A stretch of DNA of 64,000 nt from Anastatus disparis (GCA_017163975.1 JAFFSR010000227.1:1302001-1366000), one strand, 5' to 3'; positions 38,740 to 49,851 are shown, counted from the stretch's first letter. Notes: generated by a model not told the origin, from the letters alone. Numbers and translations: made by a program.

Positions 38740-40078
38740 TATTTAGGCAAAAATATATAGGACCAAGCATCGACTGCTATATGGATTCTAAGATTAGTTG
38801 TTAACCAATTCCATTTTTGCTGTAAATGTATAGGAGCTATTAGAAAATATTGAGAAAAATAGTTATACGATTATTTTTTTTTTGTTTTAAATAACTTTCA
38901 TTTTTCTATTTCCAAAATAGTAAATGTGCTACATTTTAGTTATGTTTTTTTTAATTGTCATTTTATAAATTTGAACTAATAATCCAAAGGTAGTTGAGAG
39001 AAATGGAATAAATGTTTGTGATGCGCATCATTGAAAATTATTTGATGATAAAATTGAGAAGTCATGACATTTTGTGATCGAGTTAATTCTAATTTAGAGA
39101 TTACTCATTTCATAGTTTTAAATCTACGTATAAAATACGTGTATACAAATTGTGATAGTTTTCAAAAGTTAAAAGTTTTCTCTTTTCAAAGGAAGTTATA
39201 TTGTACAAAAATTGTATTTTTCAAATAAAATTTTTTTTTCTAGAATCAAAACTTTTTTATCAATTAAAAATTTTTTAAAAAGGGTACAAAACTCTTCCAA
39301 AACAAGAGAGCGGCAAGCTTTTGTGGCAGTTTCGCGGAGCTCTTTGTTTTTAAATTGATAATTGATCTTAAATACTTTGTAGGTTAGCGTTTATCCTACA
39401 TGTTTTTCTGAATGTTATTATTCTTATATTTACGCATTACTAATTATTCAATTCAATTTTGTAATTTATATTTACTTTATTCATTATAAGTACTTCTTTT
39501 AACAAATACTTAATTTATTTCATTTACTGATCAACCCGATTGTCAGATGATTATAAGTAGTCGAAAAGACTATATAAAAATAAAATTTAGGCAATAAGTA
39601 ATAAAATTTAATCTATAAAAGTATAATTTATAAGCAAAACGTCACAAGCTAATAGATAACAATATCTAAGCTCAATAAAGGATCTCATATTAAGCTAACG
39701 CTACATATTTAACTGAATCTAGTTTGTATCTAAAAATGATCCTATCTAATTTTTATGATTTGATAAAAGTACATAAATATGACAAATTTCTTTTTTGATT
39801 AAAAATTAATTGAATCATCATTCGCTATAATTTATATCAAATAATTATTCAATCAATTTCTCAAATAACTTTTATCAAAATAAATAACAAAATGAATCAA
39901 AAACATTGTTTATTTCATTAAAGAGGATGTAAAACGGACTCTACATTTGTACTCATAAATATTGCCTACACTGTAAAAAATTTTGTATAATTCGTCAAAT
40001 TTTTTTTTGTACAAAAATTTTTGTGTTAAAATTTTACAAACATCTTTGTAAAATCAACATAAAAATTTTTGTTATTTA
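38740..40078. other. AT-rich spacer, nothing recognised
   Basis: No gene or repeat that I could support before the duplicated segment begins. Confidence 0.4.
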
Positions 40079-40505
40079 AAAATTGTATTTAATACGAAAA
40101 AGACGATTATGAAATTTGAATAAGCGTGGGACTCAACTATGCGGCGCCGATCGTCTAACGCGCCTGTTTATGTTCTCAAGCTTACTCTACTATCCTTTCC
40201 AAACACATCGGCGCTCACATCGTACCGAAGATCTTAGCTATATCCCAACTTACCATAGCATATTGAATATTTTCCCGGGGATATACTAAGTGTTCATATA
40301 TCCCCGGGGACATAAGCTGACAGCAAATATACTTTAGTACAAAATATCACAAACAAAATACAGCGGCGCTGCGAGCGCAACTATAAGAGACCTCAATACC
40401 CATTTGACTAGCCTACTATATACGACGTCCTCTACTGCTTACTACAGCATAAACTGGCATATTAGCCACGCCGAATATACACCGCGGTATAAACAGCTCG
40501 GTATT
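40079..40505 (+). repeat. Duplicated GC-richer segment, copy 1
   Basis: About 430 bp sharing roughly 90 percent of its bases with 41194-41930, by eye. Landmarks: TATGCGGCGCCGATCGTCTA, a short palindrome TATCCCCGGGGA with its partner CCCGGGGATATA, CAGCGGCGCTGCGAGCGCAA, and CACCGCGGTATAAACAGCTC. No coding frame. This copy has the uninterrupted site TATACACCGCGG that a hAT MITE has split in copy 2. Confidence 0.7.
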
Positions 40506-40512
40506 AGTAATA

Positions 40513-40629
40513 TACGCAACAAGTGACGTACAAAGGGATAATATTGGCAGGGGTCAATGTTTTCTGCTGCTCAAGCAAAAAACATTTAACCCTGCAAATA
40601 TTTTCCCGACGTACGTCACATGTTGCGTA
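40513..40629. repeat. 117-bp foldback
   Basis: The arms begin TACGCAACAAGTGACGTAC and end ACGTCACATGTTGCGTA. Pairing continues inwards through GGGATAATATT/AATATTTTCCC and TGTTTTCTGCTGC/GCAAAAAACA. This is a compact MITE-like hairpin next to copy 1 of the duplicated segment. Confidence 0.6.
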
Positions 40630-40797
40630 GATTATTTTATGCTGTTGTAAGCAGTTAGAGGAACAATAAAATTATAAGTATATAATTGAATACATTTTTT
40701 ACAATTTTTCAATGTATATATCATGAATTTATGAAATGCGAAAGAATCAATTTTGTAGAATTTAAAGAAGCGTGGAACAAGCGTGAAACGAGGCTGT

Positions 40798-40829
40798 CTT
40801 GCGCGCGCAGACGAGTCTGCGCGCGCAAG
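40798..40829. repeat. Perfect GC palindrome with alternating CG
   Basis: 15-bp perfect arms, CTTGCGCGCGCAGAC and GTCTGCGCGCGCAAG, around GA. The alternating purine-pyrimidine CG run could adopt Z-form or cruciform structure. It is isolated in AT-rich DNA. Confidence 0.7.
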
Positions 40830-41193
40830 CGCCACATGTTGTCGTGTGACGCTTCGAGAAACAAAGCAAGCGATGCTTACTGTATCGCTGGGATACATAA
40901 ATTTTTAATTCACAATTATTTTAATATTTTTCTTTGATTTACTAAATATGATAGATACATCTGTTTATAAAATCTTTTCTTCTGTTATGTTTGTTTGTAC
41001 TTGTAAATATGAATGTACAAACTTATAACTGAAAAGTTTTAAAATTTTTTATTTCTCTTACAATTTTACAAGTTTTATGTTTATTCTATTTTTTTCACTG
41101 CATCACTTTTACTGTGATTTTTTCACTATTAACTCTAAATTTTATTATTAATAAATCAATATGAACCATTATTTATTAAATGTATATTTTTAA

Positions 41194-41930
41194 AAATGTA
41201 TTTAATACGAAAAAGACCATTATGAAATTTGAATATGCGCGGGACTTAACTATGCGGCGCCGATCGTCTAACGTGCCTGTTTATGTTCTCAAGTTTACAC
41301 TACTATCCTTTCCAAACACATCGGCGCTCACTTCGTACTGAAGAGTTTTGTTGTATCCCAACTTACTATAGCATATTGAGTATTTCCCCGGGGATATATT
41401 ACTTGTTCATATATCCCCGGGGAAATAAGCTGACAACAAATATACTTTAGTACAAAATATCACAAACAAAATACAGCGGCGCTGCGAGCGCAACTATAAG
41501 AGACCTCAATACCCATTTGACTAGCCTACTACATACGACGCCCTCTACTGCTTACTACAGCATAAACTTTAATACAAAATATCACAAACAAAATACAGCG
41601 GCGCTGCGAGCGCAACTATAAGAAACCCCAATACCCATTTGACTAGCCTACTACATACGACGCCCTCTACTGCTTACTACAGCATAAACTAGCATATTAA
41701 CCACGCTAAATATACACCCAGTGATGGATTTCGAGGATGCTTTATACATTTATGTATATCTATATATTAGGATATCCTTTAGCCAACTTCAGAGTATACC
41801 GTAGAATTAGAGTATAAGCAGAATATATTATTCTGTAGTATGTTCTCTGAAGTTGGCTGTTGGATATCATATAAGCATCTTCGAAATCCATCACTGTATA
41901 CACCGCGGTATAAACAGCTCGGTGTACTAG
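41194..41930 (+). repeat. Duplicated GC-richer segment, copy 2, with internal tandem duplication and MITE
   Basis: Second copy of 40079-40505. Relative to copy 1 it has two insertions. One is a tandem repeat with period 122 bp (41444-41565 and 41566-about 41688, beginning ACTTTAGTACAAAATATCAC). The other is a 178-bp hAT-type MITE at 41719-41896. After 41905 it continues into degenerate units of the type CCGAGGTGTGCATG and CTCGGTATGCACG up to about 42070, like a decayed satellite. Confidence 0.7.
41719..41896. mobile_element. hAT-type MITE with 8-bp target duplication
   Basis: 178 bp with terminal inverted repeats CAGTGATGGATTTCGAGGAT and, at the other end in reverse complement, CAGTGATGGATTTCGAAGAT. 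It is nearly palindromic inside (AGCCAACTTCAGAG on both arms). It is flanked by the direct repeat TATACACC at 41711-41718 and 41897-41904. The paralogous segment at about 40479 has a single TATACACC and no insert, i.e. the empty site. An 8-bp duplication plus CAG ends is the hAT hallmark. Confidence 0.88.
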
Positions 41931-42070
41931 CATATTAACCGAGGTGTGCATGTACTAATAGATAGCCGCGCTATATTTACCCGTGTATACATGCCTCGGT
42001 ATATGAGTATAGACAACGAGGTATACGTGTATAAAAATAGCTCGGTATGCACGTATATACACCTAGGTTA

Positions 42071-43169
42071 ACACATGTAAACGCACGCATATTACGTGTG
42101 TCATGTTGATAATTTTATACTCGTTTCAAAGCTCGTCTGCATGTGTTCCTAAATGCATCATGTATGTTCTCATGAAAGCGTGCGACCAAATCTCTATTTA
42201 TTTAAACTAAGAAAATGAGTTAGAAGCGTGTATATCTTTATTATGCTAATTAAAATAAATAATGCCTTTCAAAAATCTTATATAGAATTACGTTTTACAG
42301 GAAATAAACTTTCATAAAAATTTATGATATAATGTTTATGAAATAACTTAAAATATAAAAAAAAGAGCAAAAGAGTAATATATGATTTTGAAAACATTAT
42401 TTTATTCAAAATATAGAAGATTTTTGTTTAAGAAAAGCATGTTACTACTTTTGTACGTATTTAAATCAAATTTACAAAATCATTAAATTATTTTAATTAG
42501 AAAAGTCCAAAATTATATCAATAATCCTAAATCCAATTTCATTCTCAAATATCAACCACCTTTCATTAAAACTGAATAAATAATTTAACAAACGCTATTG
42601 TTTTTATTATGCCATTTAAAATAAAAGGTTTTAAAAAGTTATTAGTATACTTGATGTTTACTGAGAAAAATATTTATAAAAAAATTTTTTATATGATCTT
42701 CATGAAATAATCAAACTGTAATTATTTGGTTTAAAAAAAAGCTTCTGCAGACATTTATTATTCTAAATAACAAAAAAGTATCAAATAATTTTAAATCCAA
42801 TATTTCATTCCCACAATAGATGTCATATGTATTGAGGTATGTAGATTCGGGCGCGTCTACAATGCCTTGATGTCCGATATTGCGTTTTATAATCAAAGCC
42901 GCATCAAGCACCTTGGATAAAGAATCTGTTGTATATGGAAGTGGATGTAAATAAAAATGACAATAGACTGATGTTAAATGTTGTAAGTGAAGAATTATAT
43001 TTTCTCAGCAAGTTCCTGTACAAGGTTCGAGGACGAAGTGTCCCGAGTGTGTTTTCTTAGGCTTACATTTTTTATCTTTTCTCCCTCCCTCGCCTCTATT
43101 TTCTTTTCTTAAAACTATACATAAAATCTATCGATTATAAAAAACTAAAATTACTTTGGGTATATTTGC
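42071..43169. other. AT-rich spacer, nothing recognised
   Basis: No gene, RNA or repeat that I could support. The small minus frame at 42711-42911 has no protein-like features. Confidence 0.4.
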
Positions 43170-43317
43170 TACCCTGGTAACAAAAAATTTGCAATTCTGA
43201 CGCAATTCTGACGCAATTGACTTGACCGTCAGTGAAATTACATCAGACCATACGTCATATGCTTCCGATTTCTGCTATATTTCTGCTGATGTGTAATTAC
43301 GTTAGGTGACGCTCAGC

Positions 43318-44425
43318 AGAATTGCGATGAAATTGCAAGATTGAAATTGCAATATCAAAAGGATAATTGCGAGCACTTGCGCGTTCGACAGAATTGCACC
43401 AGAAGTGCAAAAGTTTACTAACATTAAGTGCTGCGCAGCAGAATTAAGGAGCTTTACGTAATTACAAGTGCACTTAACGAGACCCTCTCATCACTTCCGC
43501 GTGCACAAGAATTGCAATGGAATTGCACAAGCCGTCTGCAGCAGATGACTTGTGGTAGAATTGCGATGAAATTGCAAGATTGAAATTGCAATATCAAAAG
43601 GATAATTGCGAGCACTTGCGCGTTCGACAGAATTGCACCAGAAGTGCAAAAGTTTACTAACATTAACAGCAGGCCGGAGTAGAACCTGATACCGACCGAG
43701 TAGCAATTGAGTTTTTTGTTATTTACTCAACTATTAATCAGTGTATCTTCAAATTAAAGGTTAAGCGCAATAGATATTATTATAATAAACATTTATGCAC
43801 AAGAAAAAAAAATTCTACCGCTTTGTTTTTGAGAAAAGTAAGGAACGCCGAGGTGAAAGTTTATGTTTATAATATTTTCGCGTTCCTTACTTTTCTCAAA
43901 AACAAATCGGTAGATTTTTGTTTTCTTGTGCATACATATTTGTAATAATAATATCTATTGCGCTTAACCTTCAATTTGCAGATACACCGATTAATACTTG
44001 AGTAAATAACGAAAATCTCAATTAGACAAGGACAGCGAATCCGGCCTGCTCTTAAGTGCTGCGCAGCAGAATTAAGGAGTTTTACGTAATTACAAGTTCA
44101 CTAAACGAGACCCTCTCATCACTTCCGCGTGCACAAGAATTGCAATGGAATTGCACAAGCCGTCTGCAGCAGATGACTTGCGGTAGAATTGCGATGAAAT
44201 TGCAAGATTGAAATTGCAATATCAAAAGAATAATTGCGAGCACTTGCGCGTTCGACAGAATTGCACTAGAAGTGCAAAAGTTTACTAACATTAAGTGCTG
44301 CGCAGCAGAATTAAGGAGTTTTACGTAATTACAAGTGCACTTAACGAGACCCTCTCATGACTTTCGCGTGCACAAGAATTGCCATGGAATTTCGCAAGCG
44401 GTCTGCAGCAGATTACTTGTGGTGA
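43318..44425 (+). repeat. Degenerate tandem units of about 240 bp
   Basis: The block GAATTGCGATGAAATTGCAA ... AAAAGTTTACTAACATTAA occurs at about 43318, 43558 and 44187. The linked block beginning GTGCTGCGCAGCAGAATTAA occurs at about 43431, 44056 and 44295. Together they make an array of about 240-bp units interrupted by the foldback at 43667. The minus-strand frames over these units are near identical for that reason and do not look like genes. Confidence 0.7.
43667..44051. mobile_element. 385-bp foldback element in a TTAA site
   Basis: The ends read CAGCAGGCCGGAG and, reversed, GAGCAGGCCGGAT. The arms are about 170 nt long and pair through GGTTAAGCGCAATAGATATT and AAAGTAAGGAACG. It is flanked by TTAA on both sides (43663-43666 and 44052-44055). 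Uninterrupted neighbouring repeat units read ACATTAAGTGCTG (43425-43437), which gives the pre-insertion sequence with a single TTAA. TTAA duplication is typical of piggyBac-type elements. Confidence 0.75.
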
Positions 44426-44429
44426 ACAA

Positions 44430-45530
44430 TTTGATTTTATATAAACTGGAAAAAAATTGACGTAAGCAAATTACCACTGCAACATGCAATTCCTCTCCCA
44501 TAAACTATATTTTCAATTTACTTTTATCTATATCTAGGAGCTTCTTTAAATGTTCCAAAAGAAAGTTTTTTTACTGTTTCTAATACAACCGTATACGTTT
44601 CTTTTGACCAAGATTTAAGCTGAAATGTATAGTCGAGACTCATTCCTCAATACTCATAACCTTGATGTACATGAATTTATCTTATTTTTTTTCTTTTTTT
44701 TTAACCAAATGAATAAACTTTTATCTCTTTTTCGCACAATACATAATTTAAAAATTCCAGAATTTAAATCGTTAGAAAAATATATTATAAACATTCAGTG
44801 GGTGAAAATTAGTCTGTTTTATTCCGTTTACTACGTATAAAAATGCTACGTATATCATGTTCATAAAATGCGTATTGAAAATACTTTATATTGAAGTCCA
44901 AAAAAATATTATATTATCGATAAAAAAAATACAGAATTATTAAGTATTCCAAAAGCTTATATCAAAATGAAAAGAAGGAATAATTTCATTTAGTTTCTAA
45001 TAAGAAAATGTAATTCATTAAAATGTGATTCTTATCGTTCTACAAAATTTGTTATTTGGAATGAAATTGAATAAAAATTATTAATTAAATACAATTTTTG
45101 TTTAATATGTGGAAATAATTTTGTTTTTATAATACCTAAATGTTAGTAGGATGGCCATTGAACATCGTTTTACCAGACAAAATAATATATTTATAATAAA
45201 TAAGGACGTTATACTACATATATATAAAAAATTATATAATATTGTCAATAATATTAAACAAACTTATATATAAACGTAAAATAACGTTATGAAGACAGAT
45301 TTCCAATACATTCTTATATTAATAGCAATGTTAACGCTGCTTGTCTACTAAGTAATAAAAATATATTTCATACGATGCTGAAATTTTTTTACAAAAACGC
45401 ATGCTTTACTCCATCTTCTATTTGCACTGTATATGTTACCACTTCGCTCCAATGCTGCTGCGAAGTATCTGCTCTAAGCTACCTTCGTAAGTATATGCTG
45501 TGAATCTGCTGGAAAGTATATGCTTCACGT
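44430..45530. other. AT-rich middle of the TIR composite
   Basis: Low-GC filler between the two repeat arrays. The frame at 44625-44840 is F/L/I-rich with no recognisable domain. It may be captured host DNA or a later insertion. Confidence 0.35.
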
Positions 45531-45534
45531 AGAC

Positions 45535-46350
45535 TTGGTAAGTATGCTGCAATTCCATTGCAAGCACGTGCACACTACACCATTCTTTAAACGGCACCGT
45601 AAGTCAGCTGCAAAGCTGCTGCGAAGTAGCTGCTGCATGCTCACCTTCATAAGTATGCCGCAATTCTACTGTAAGCGAACGTGCAATATACACTTCTTTA
45701 AACCGCAATCTACCTGTCGTAAGTCTGCTGCTAAGCTGCTGCGAAGTAGCTGCTGCATGCTTACATTCGTAAGTATGCCGCAATTCTACTGTAAGCGCGC
45801 GTACAGTCTACACTTCTTTAAACCGCAATATACCTGTCGTAAGTCTGCTGCTAAGCTGCTGCATGCTTACCTTCGTAAGTATGCCGCAATTCTACTGTAA
45901 GCGCGCGTGCAATCTACACTTCTTTAAACCGCAATATATCTGTCGTAAGTCTGCTGCTAAGCTGCTGCGAAGAAGCTGCTGCATGCTTACCTTCGTAAGT
46001 ATGCCGCAATTCTACTGTAAGCGCGCGTGCAATATACACTTCTTTAAACCGCAATCTACCTGTCGTAAGTCTGCTGCTAAGCTGCTGCGAAGTAGCTGCT
46101 GCATGCTTACCTTCGTAAGTATGCCGCAATTCTACTGTAAGCGCGCGTGCAATCTACACTTCTTTAAACCGCAATCTATCTGTCGTAAGTCTGCTGCTAA
46201 GCTGCTGCGAAGAAGCTGCTGCATGCTTACCTTCGTAAGTCTGCCGCAATTCTACTGTAAGCGCGCGTGCAATATACACTTCTTTAAACCGCAATCTACC
46301 TGTCGTAAGTCTGCTGCTAAGCTGCTGCGAAGTAGCTGCTGCATGCTTCT
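45535..46350 (+). repeat. 120-bp minisatellite
   Basis: About seven head-to-tail units, each starting TAAGTATGCCGCAATTCTAC and containing CTTCTTTAAACCGCAAT and GTCTGCTGCTAAGCTGCTGC. The units beginning CTTCGTAAGT at 45871, 45991, 46111 and 46231 are exactly 120 bp apart. One unit near 45850 lacks 13 bp. Because 120 is divisible by three, a frame stays open over several units on each strand. That is a by-product of the period and I do not call a gene. Confidence 0.85.
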
Positions 46351-46432
46351 GACTGCAGAACTACAATAGAATGCTGAAGCATACGAAGCATGTTCTGCGC
46401 ACTCGCGATTGCGTCAGATTGTGTTACCAGGG

Positions 46433-47255
46433 TAAACAGTAACTAACTGTATTTTTGAATGTCGATGTGCACATATGCATCGTTCATGACCTGAGTAATA
46501 AAAAGATTCAAACGGTTGGAGAAAACCTGGCCTTTGTGTGCTGCTCAAGTATTTTCTCTCTCTTTTATGCTGTTTCTTAATTTTATGGTGGCAAGTGTTT
46601 TCCTATTTGTATTTTCTTTTATATTCCTATAATCATTTTCTGTTTTACACCTTTTTAAATATACGCGCCGTTATTTCGGCTTATGTGTATGCATGTGTAT
46701 AAATACCTTGTATACACATACATACACTATAGTATTGTGATCGGGATGTTGAGCCGCTGCGCTACGTCTCTTTGTATGGGCTACACTCTCAAAAGTTACT
46801 GTATACGCATCTGATGGCGCTCTTAAAAATTGAAAATATTTTAACTTCTAATCCGCCGGTCGGTGGCGCTACCTGTATGGATGCTATTGTAGAAGCGGTA
46901 TGAGGTGGAAGAGCAGCGTCAGTTTGCAAGATAAGTCAGTGGTAGAAAGACTACAGCTCAATATACAAGCTTAAAAAATTAATAATTATACCGTTATTAT
47001 TAACAATTCACTTTTTGTTACTGCTACTTCCCAGGATTAAAGCGGTGATAAGCTACATCTGAATCTTTTGGAATCCCATTAAACTAAGAACGAAGAAACT
47101 TGAAATCTATATTTTCACATCAACAATTGTGAAGTGCAGTATTTACGGATCTGATTTTCTTGGTATCCAAACCTTTTTGTATTATTGATGCAAATATTAG
47201 ACCAATTTCACTTCAATCTTCTTAATAATAAATAATCTTAATAATTTCACAGACG
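46433..47255 (+). promoter_or_regulatory. Upstream region of the 47.3-kb gene
   Basis: No open frame. A good 3' splice site (TTTCACAG, ending 47252) lies three bases before the ATG at 47256, so the gene probably had a 5'UTR exon within this stretch. An arthropod-like initiator TCAGT occurs at about 46919 and again near 46936, which could mark its transcription start. These are suggestions from motif and position only. Confidence 0.3.
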
Positions 47256-48326
47256 ATGGATTTTAATTTAATACCATCACTCGAGTATATAAGTATTGTA
47301 AAAATAGTTGTTATATTGTGGAATCAATTTGAAGATATTAAACAAGAGATGAAAAATGGTCATAAGTTCAAGTCTGTAATTGATCCATCATGGTTGGTTG
47401 TAGAAGAAAAAATAATAAAAAAGGTAGAAATGCTTCCATTACCACTGAAAATGAAGAAGAAAATAATACCTTTTATAAAGCCAATAGGTTATGAACTGAT
47501 GAATTGGATATGGCGTCTCGAAGACTATATAGGTATAGAAACTATTAAGAAAAGTCTAGAAAAAAGTAAATTTTATTGGACGTACCGTGGGACGATGAAT
47601 AGAAAAAAAACAGCAGAAATACTAATTCGAGATGAGAGTATTGATGTCAAAGTGCGTTATAAATTAGCATTCTTTTACTGTTTCGAAATAGAACTCTTAG
47701 CTTTATGGCAGTCGAATACCAGTTTTCAAGACCGTTTTAGGAATCCCGATGAAATAAGTGACAAACTATTAGTATACTCTTGGAATGGATGTATTAATGG
47801 TACCATATGCTATAAACGTGCATTAGAAAAAGCAATGTCACTTGGTTTTAAAGATGCGATCGAGTATTTTTTTCAAAAGCTCTCTCTGGAAGAAAAAAAA
47901 GAATCTTTATTAGGATTAGCTGAAAAAGCTGCAAAGGGTTTTAACTTTTTTCGTCAACCAAGCCTGTGTAGTCATAGAAATGCAGGAATAGTTAGAGAAT
48001 ACGTACAAATTTTTTATTTTTTATTTTCGCAGATGGATGAATATCAACAAAAGTTAATAATACAATCGAAAACTCCTTCTCTTCTAGAATTTTTTTCGCA
48101 CTTGCCGTGGCAAATTCTTTCTATCAAGACCGAATAGTATATATGGTCTTATTTTCGTGCAAGAGACTTTGAAATTTTATTTGATAGAATTGTTGGATAC
48201 GCAAATGAGGGCTTTGAATTGAAGGGCACAAATTTTTTGAAGCAAAGTCCTGAAAGGTTTGAAAAATATATTACAGGTAATGTGAATGAAAAAGTAATAA
48301 TTGCACATTTTACAACATTATTATAA
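47256..48326 (+). pseudogene. Unrecognised helical-protein gene, broken near its 3' end
   Basis: A 293-codon frame (47256-48137) begins MDFNLIPSLEYISIVKIVV. It has alternating amphipathic helices, for example VRYKLAFFYCFEIELLALW and KDAIEYFFQKLS, and ends at HLPWQILSIKTE. No signal peptide or clear membrane segment. Just past its TAG, protein-like sequence resumes in other frames (FYQDRIVY, then WSYFRARDFEILFD from 48144) and runs 60 codons to a TAA at 48324-48326. I read this as one gene of about 360 residues with two frame changes between about 48110 and 48144. Its helical-repeat look recalls large lineage-specific families in arthropod genomes, but I cannot name the family or function. Confidence 0.6.
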
Positions 48327-48379
48327 TTACTTATTTTTCCATACGATATTTAGTAACAAAATAAGTTTTATAAGTATAA
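48314..48379 (+). repeat. Inverted repeat, left copy (partner at 52446-52513)
   Basis: AACATTATTATAATTACTTA through TAACAAAATAAGTTTTATAA recurs almost exactly, as its reverse complement, 4.1 kb downstream, with a 2-bp indel and one mismatch. The left copy covers the stop codon and 3' flank of the broken 47.3-kb gene. Confidence 0.85.
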
Positions 48380-48419
48380 CTTGTAACCATGTACCAAAGC
48401 ATGGTTACTATTTCAATTT

Positions 48420-49330
48420 AAGTAAGATTAAATAGCACCAGGAGGCGCTGTTCGCACGCTTAGATAAAGAACAAAAGATATGTACTCGCGAAAGCGCGAC
48501 TAAGAAAACTAATGAGAAAGAGAGATTAACTAAACGAGTAACAAGTTAGAAAGAATAAGCTAACGATTAGGCAGTAGGAAGGGATGGCCGAGAGAGCCTC
48601 GCACAGCAAGCGTAACGCGAAGCTCCCTCTCTCGTCGCCTGACCGCCAGCAGAGCCAGTCGCTCTCTTACTTGACTCCAGCCTAAGGTTCTACGTGTGCC
48701 ATAGAAGCCCGTTCATCGCCACGTGTTCGGTTCTCCATCCCGAGCTCGTATATCAAGGCCAGGAAGCTGCAGAGAGGAAATGCGGAGAGAAAGATCTGCA
48801 AGTGGTGGGCCCGCCTCATTAACCTCAGTAGCGTAAGTCCTGGTAAAGATTGATTATTGTAAAACGCGGTGCGAGTCACAGTAAAGTAATCTCCATCTCT
48901 CTCTTTCTCACGACTTTAATATAATTGTTTGCGAGCGTAACGGTCTCGTTTTATATTGAGAAAACACCCGATACTTTGTAAACTTTAATTTTAAGATTCT
49001 CATTGTAAATATTCCATTTAGTACAATTCATTTGCAAATTTCTTTTATATAATTACTGTGTTGAGAGAAACAGATTTAATATAACCTAGAATCAATTTCC
49101 TGCATGCTCCTCTATATCGCTCCCTATATTAAATTACCAGGGTTGAGAATTCGCCCTAGAGAAAATATAATTAATAATTAAATCATTCATATCTTTGGAG
49201 TCACTTGGTCTACGACTTAGCTAGTAGGAGCAAGAGCAAGAAAGTTCTTACTCTTTTTGTATCATAGTGTGCTCATCCTCGCTAAAGTCGGGGAATGGAG
49301 CGACAGTGGTAATTGAAACACCTTTAAGAT
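48420..49330. repeat. GC-richer block, possible solo LTR
   Basis: About 0.9 kb standing out by composition, with CT-rich stretches (CTCCATCTCTCTCTTTCTC), no coding frame, and an ending near GAATGGAGCGACAGTGG. Length and composition would suit a Ty3-type solo LTR, but no TG...CA ends with a target duplication, primer site or polypurine tract could be verified. It may instead be another non-coding element. Confidence 0.25.
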
Positions 49331-49479
49331 TTATGGCAAACAAAATAGTAAAATCGAGTAAAAATTATGATTCCGTTAATGCTTATTAAATCCCAGAACG
49401 CGAGCACGCTACGTTACAAACTGATTAATTTAAGAGTGTTAAAGAAAATAAAAAGATTAAACTGTTTTTGCCATTCTTA

Positions 49480-49586
49480 CTCCAAAATCGCAACTTCGTT
49501 GCTCTTTCTTGGCTCTCATGCCAAAAAATACGGTTTGCAACTGGTATGAAAAGGTTTTTTTATACCCGCTACAAAATGTACTATTT
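49480..49586 (-). mobile_element. Hairpin MITE, family 2, copy lacking the hairpin
   Basis: On the minus strand it reads TAGTACATTTTGTAGCGGGT, then directly ACCTTTTCATACCAGTTGCA, then GAGCAACGAAGTTGCGATTT. The 36.6-kb copy has the same flanks, but with about 80 bp of hairpin between GAAAAGGC and GCCTTTT. Confidence 0.6.
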
Positions 49587-49851
49587 TAAGACACCCGTGT
49601 CCGAAACATAGTTTTTTGTGCCTCTATTCAGAGTGCAAAGCAGTTTTTTTACACACTGCAGTGCGCGAAAAATTATACAACCATTTGTCATTCTTTTGCG
49701 CCTGGCGCTGGCTTCATGCATGCAAGGCTTTTATTTTTTTTCTCGTATACAAACGCGAGAAAAAAACTAACCAAAATATTTCGCTATTATAATAGTATAT
49801 CATCGAAAAATTAAAATATCATCGGAAAGTAATTCTGACTGTGAAGAATTA

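Larger units (their letters stand above)
43172..46432. mobile_element. 3.26-kb TIR composite element rich in internal repeats
   Basis: The ends are CCCTGGTAACA (43172) and TGTTACCAGGG (ending 46432), each flanked by TA, which would fit a TA target duplication. Next to both ends lies CTGACGCAAT-type sequence in inverted orientation. The left third is built from units around GAATTGCGATGAAATTGCAA and GTGCTGCGCAGCAGAATTAA. The middle (about 44430-45400) is AT-rich. The right third is a 120-bp minisatellite. No transposase was found, so it must be non-autonomous. The superfamily is uncertain. Confidence 0.6.

Noticed and set aside
40079..41930. CRISPR-like array
   Set aside because: There are only two large copies plus one tandem duplication, with no regular short spacers, and the context is a eukaryotic nuclear genome.
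43454..44291. Near-identical minus-strand frames of about 70 codons
   Set aside because: They are copies of a tandem non-coding repeat unit, not a gene family.
45520..46369. Long plus-strand frames of 126 and 168 codons
   Set aside because: They follow the 120-bp minisatellite period, frames are open on the other strand too, and no domain is recognisable.
48420..49330. Intact LTR retrotransposon
   Set aside because: No gag-pol coding, no second LTR and no verified target duplication. At most a solo LTR, listed with low confidence.
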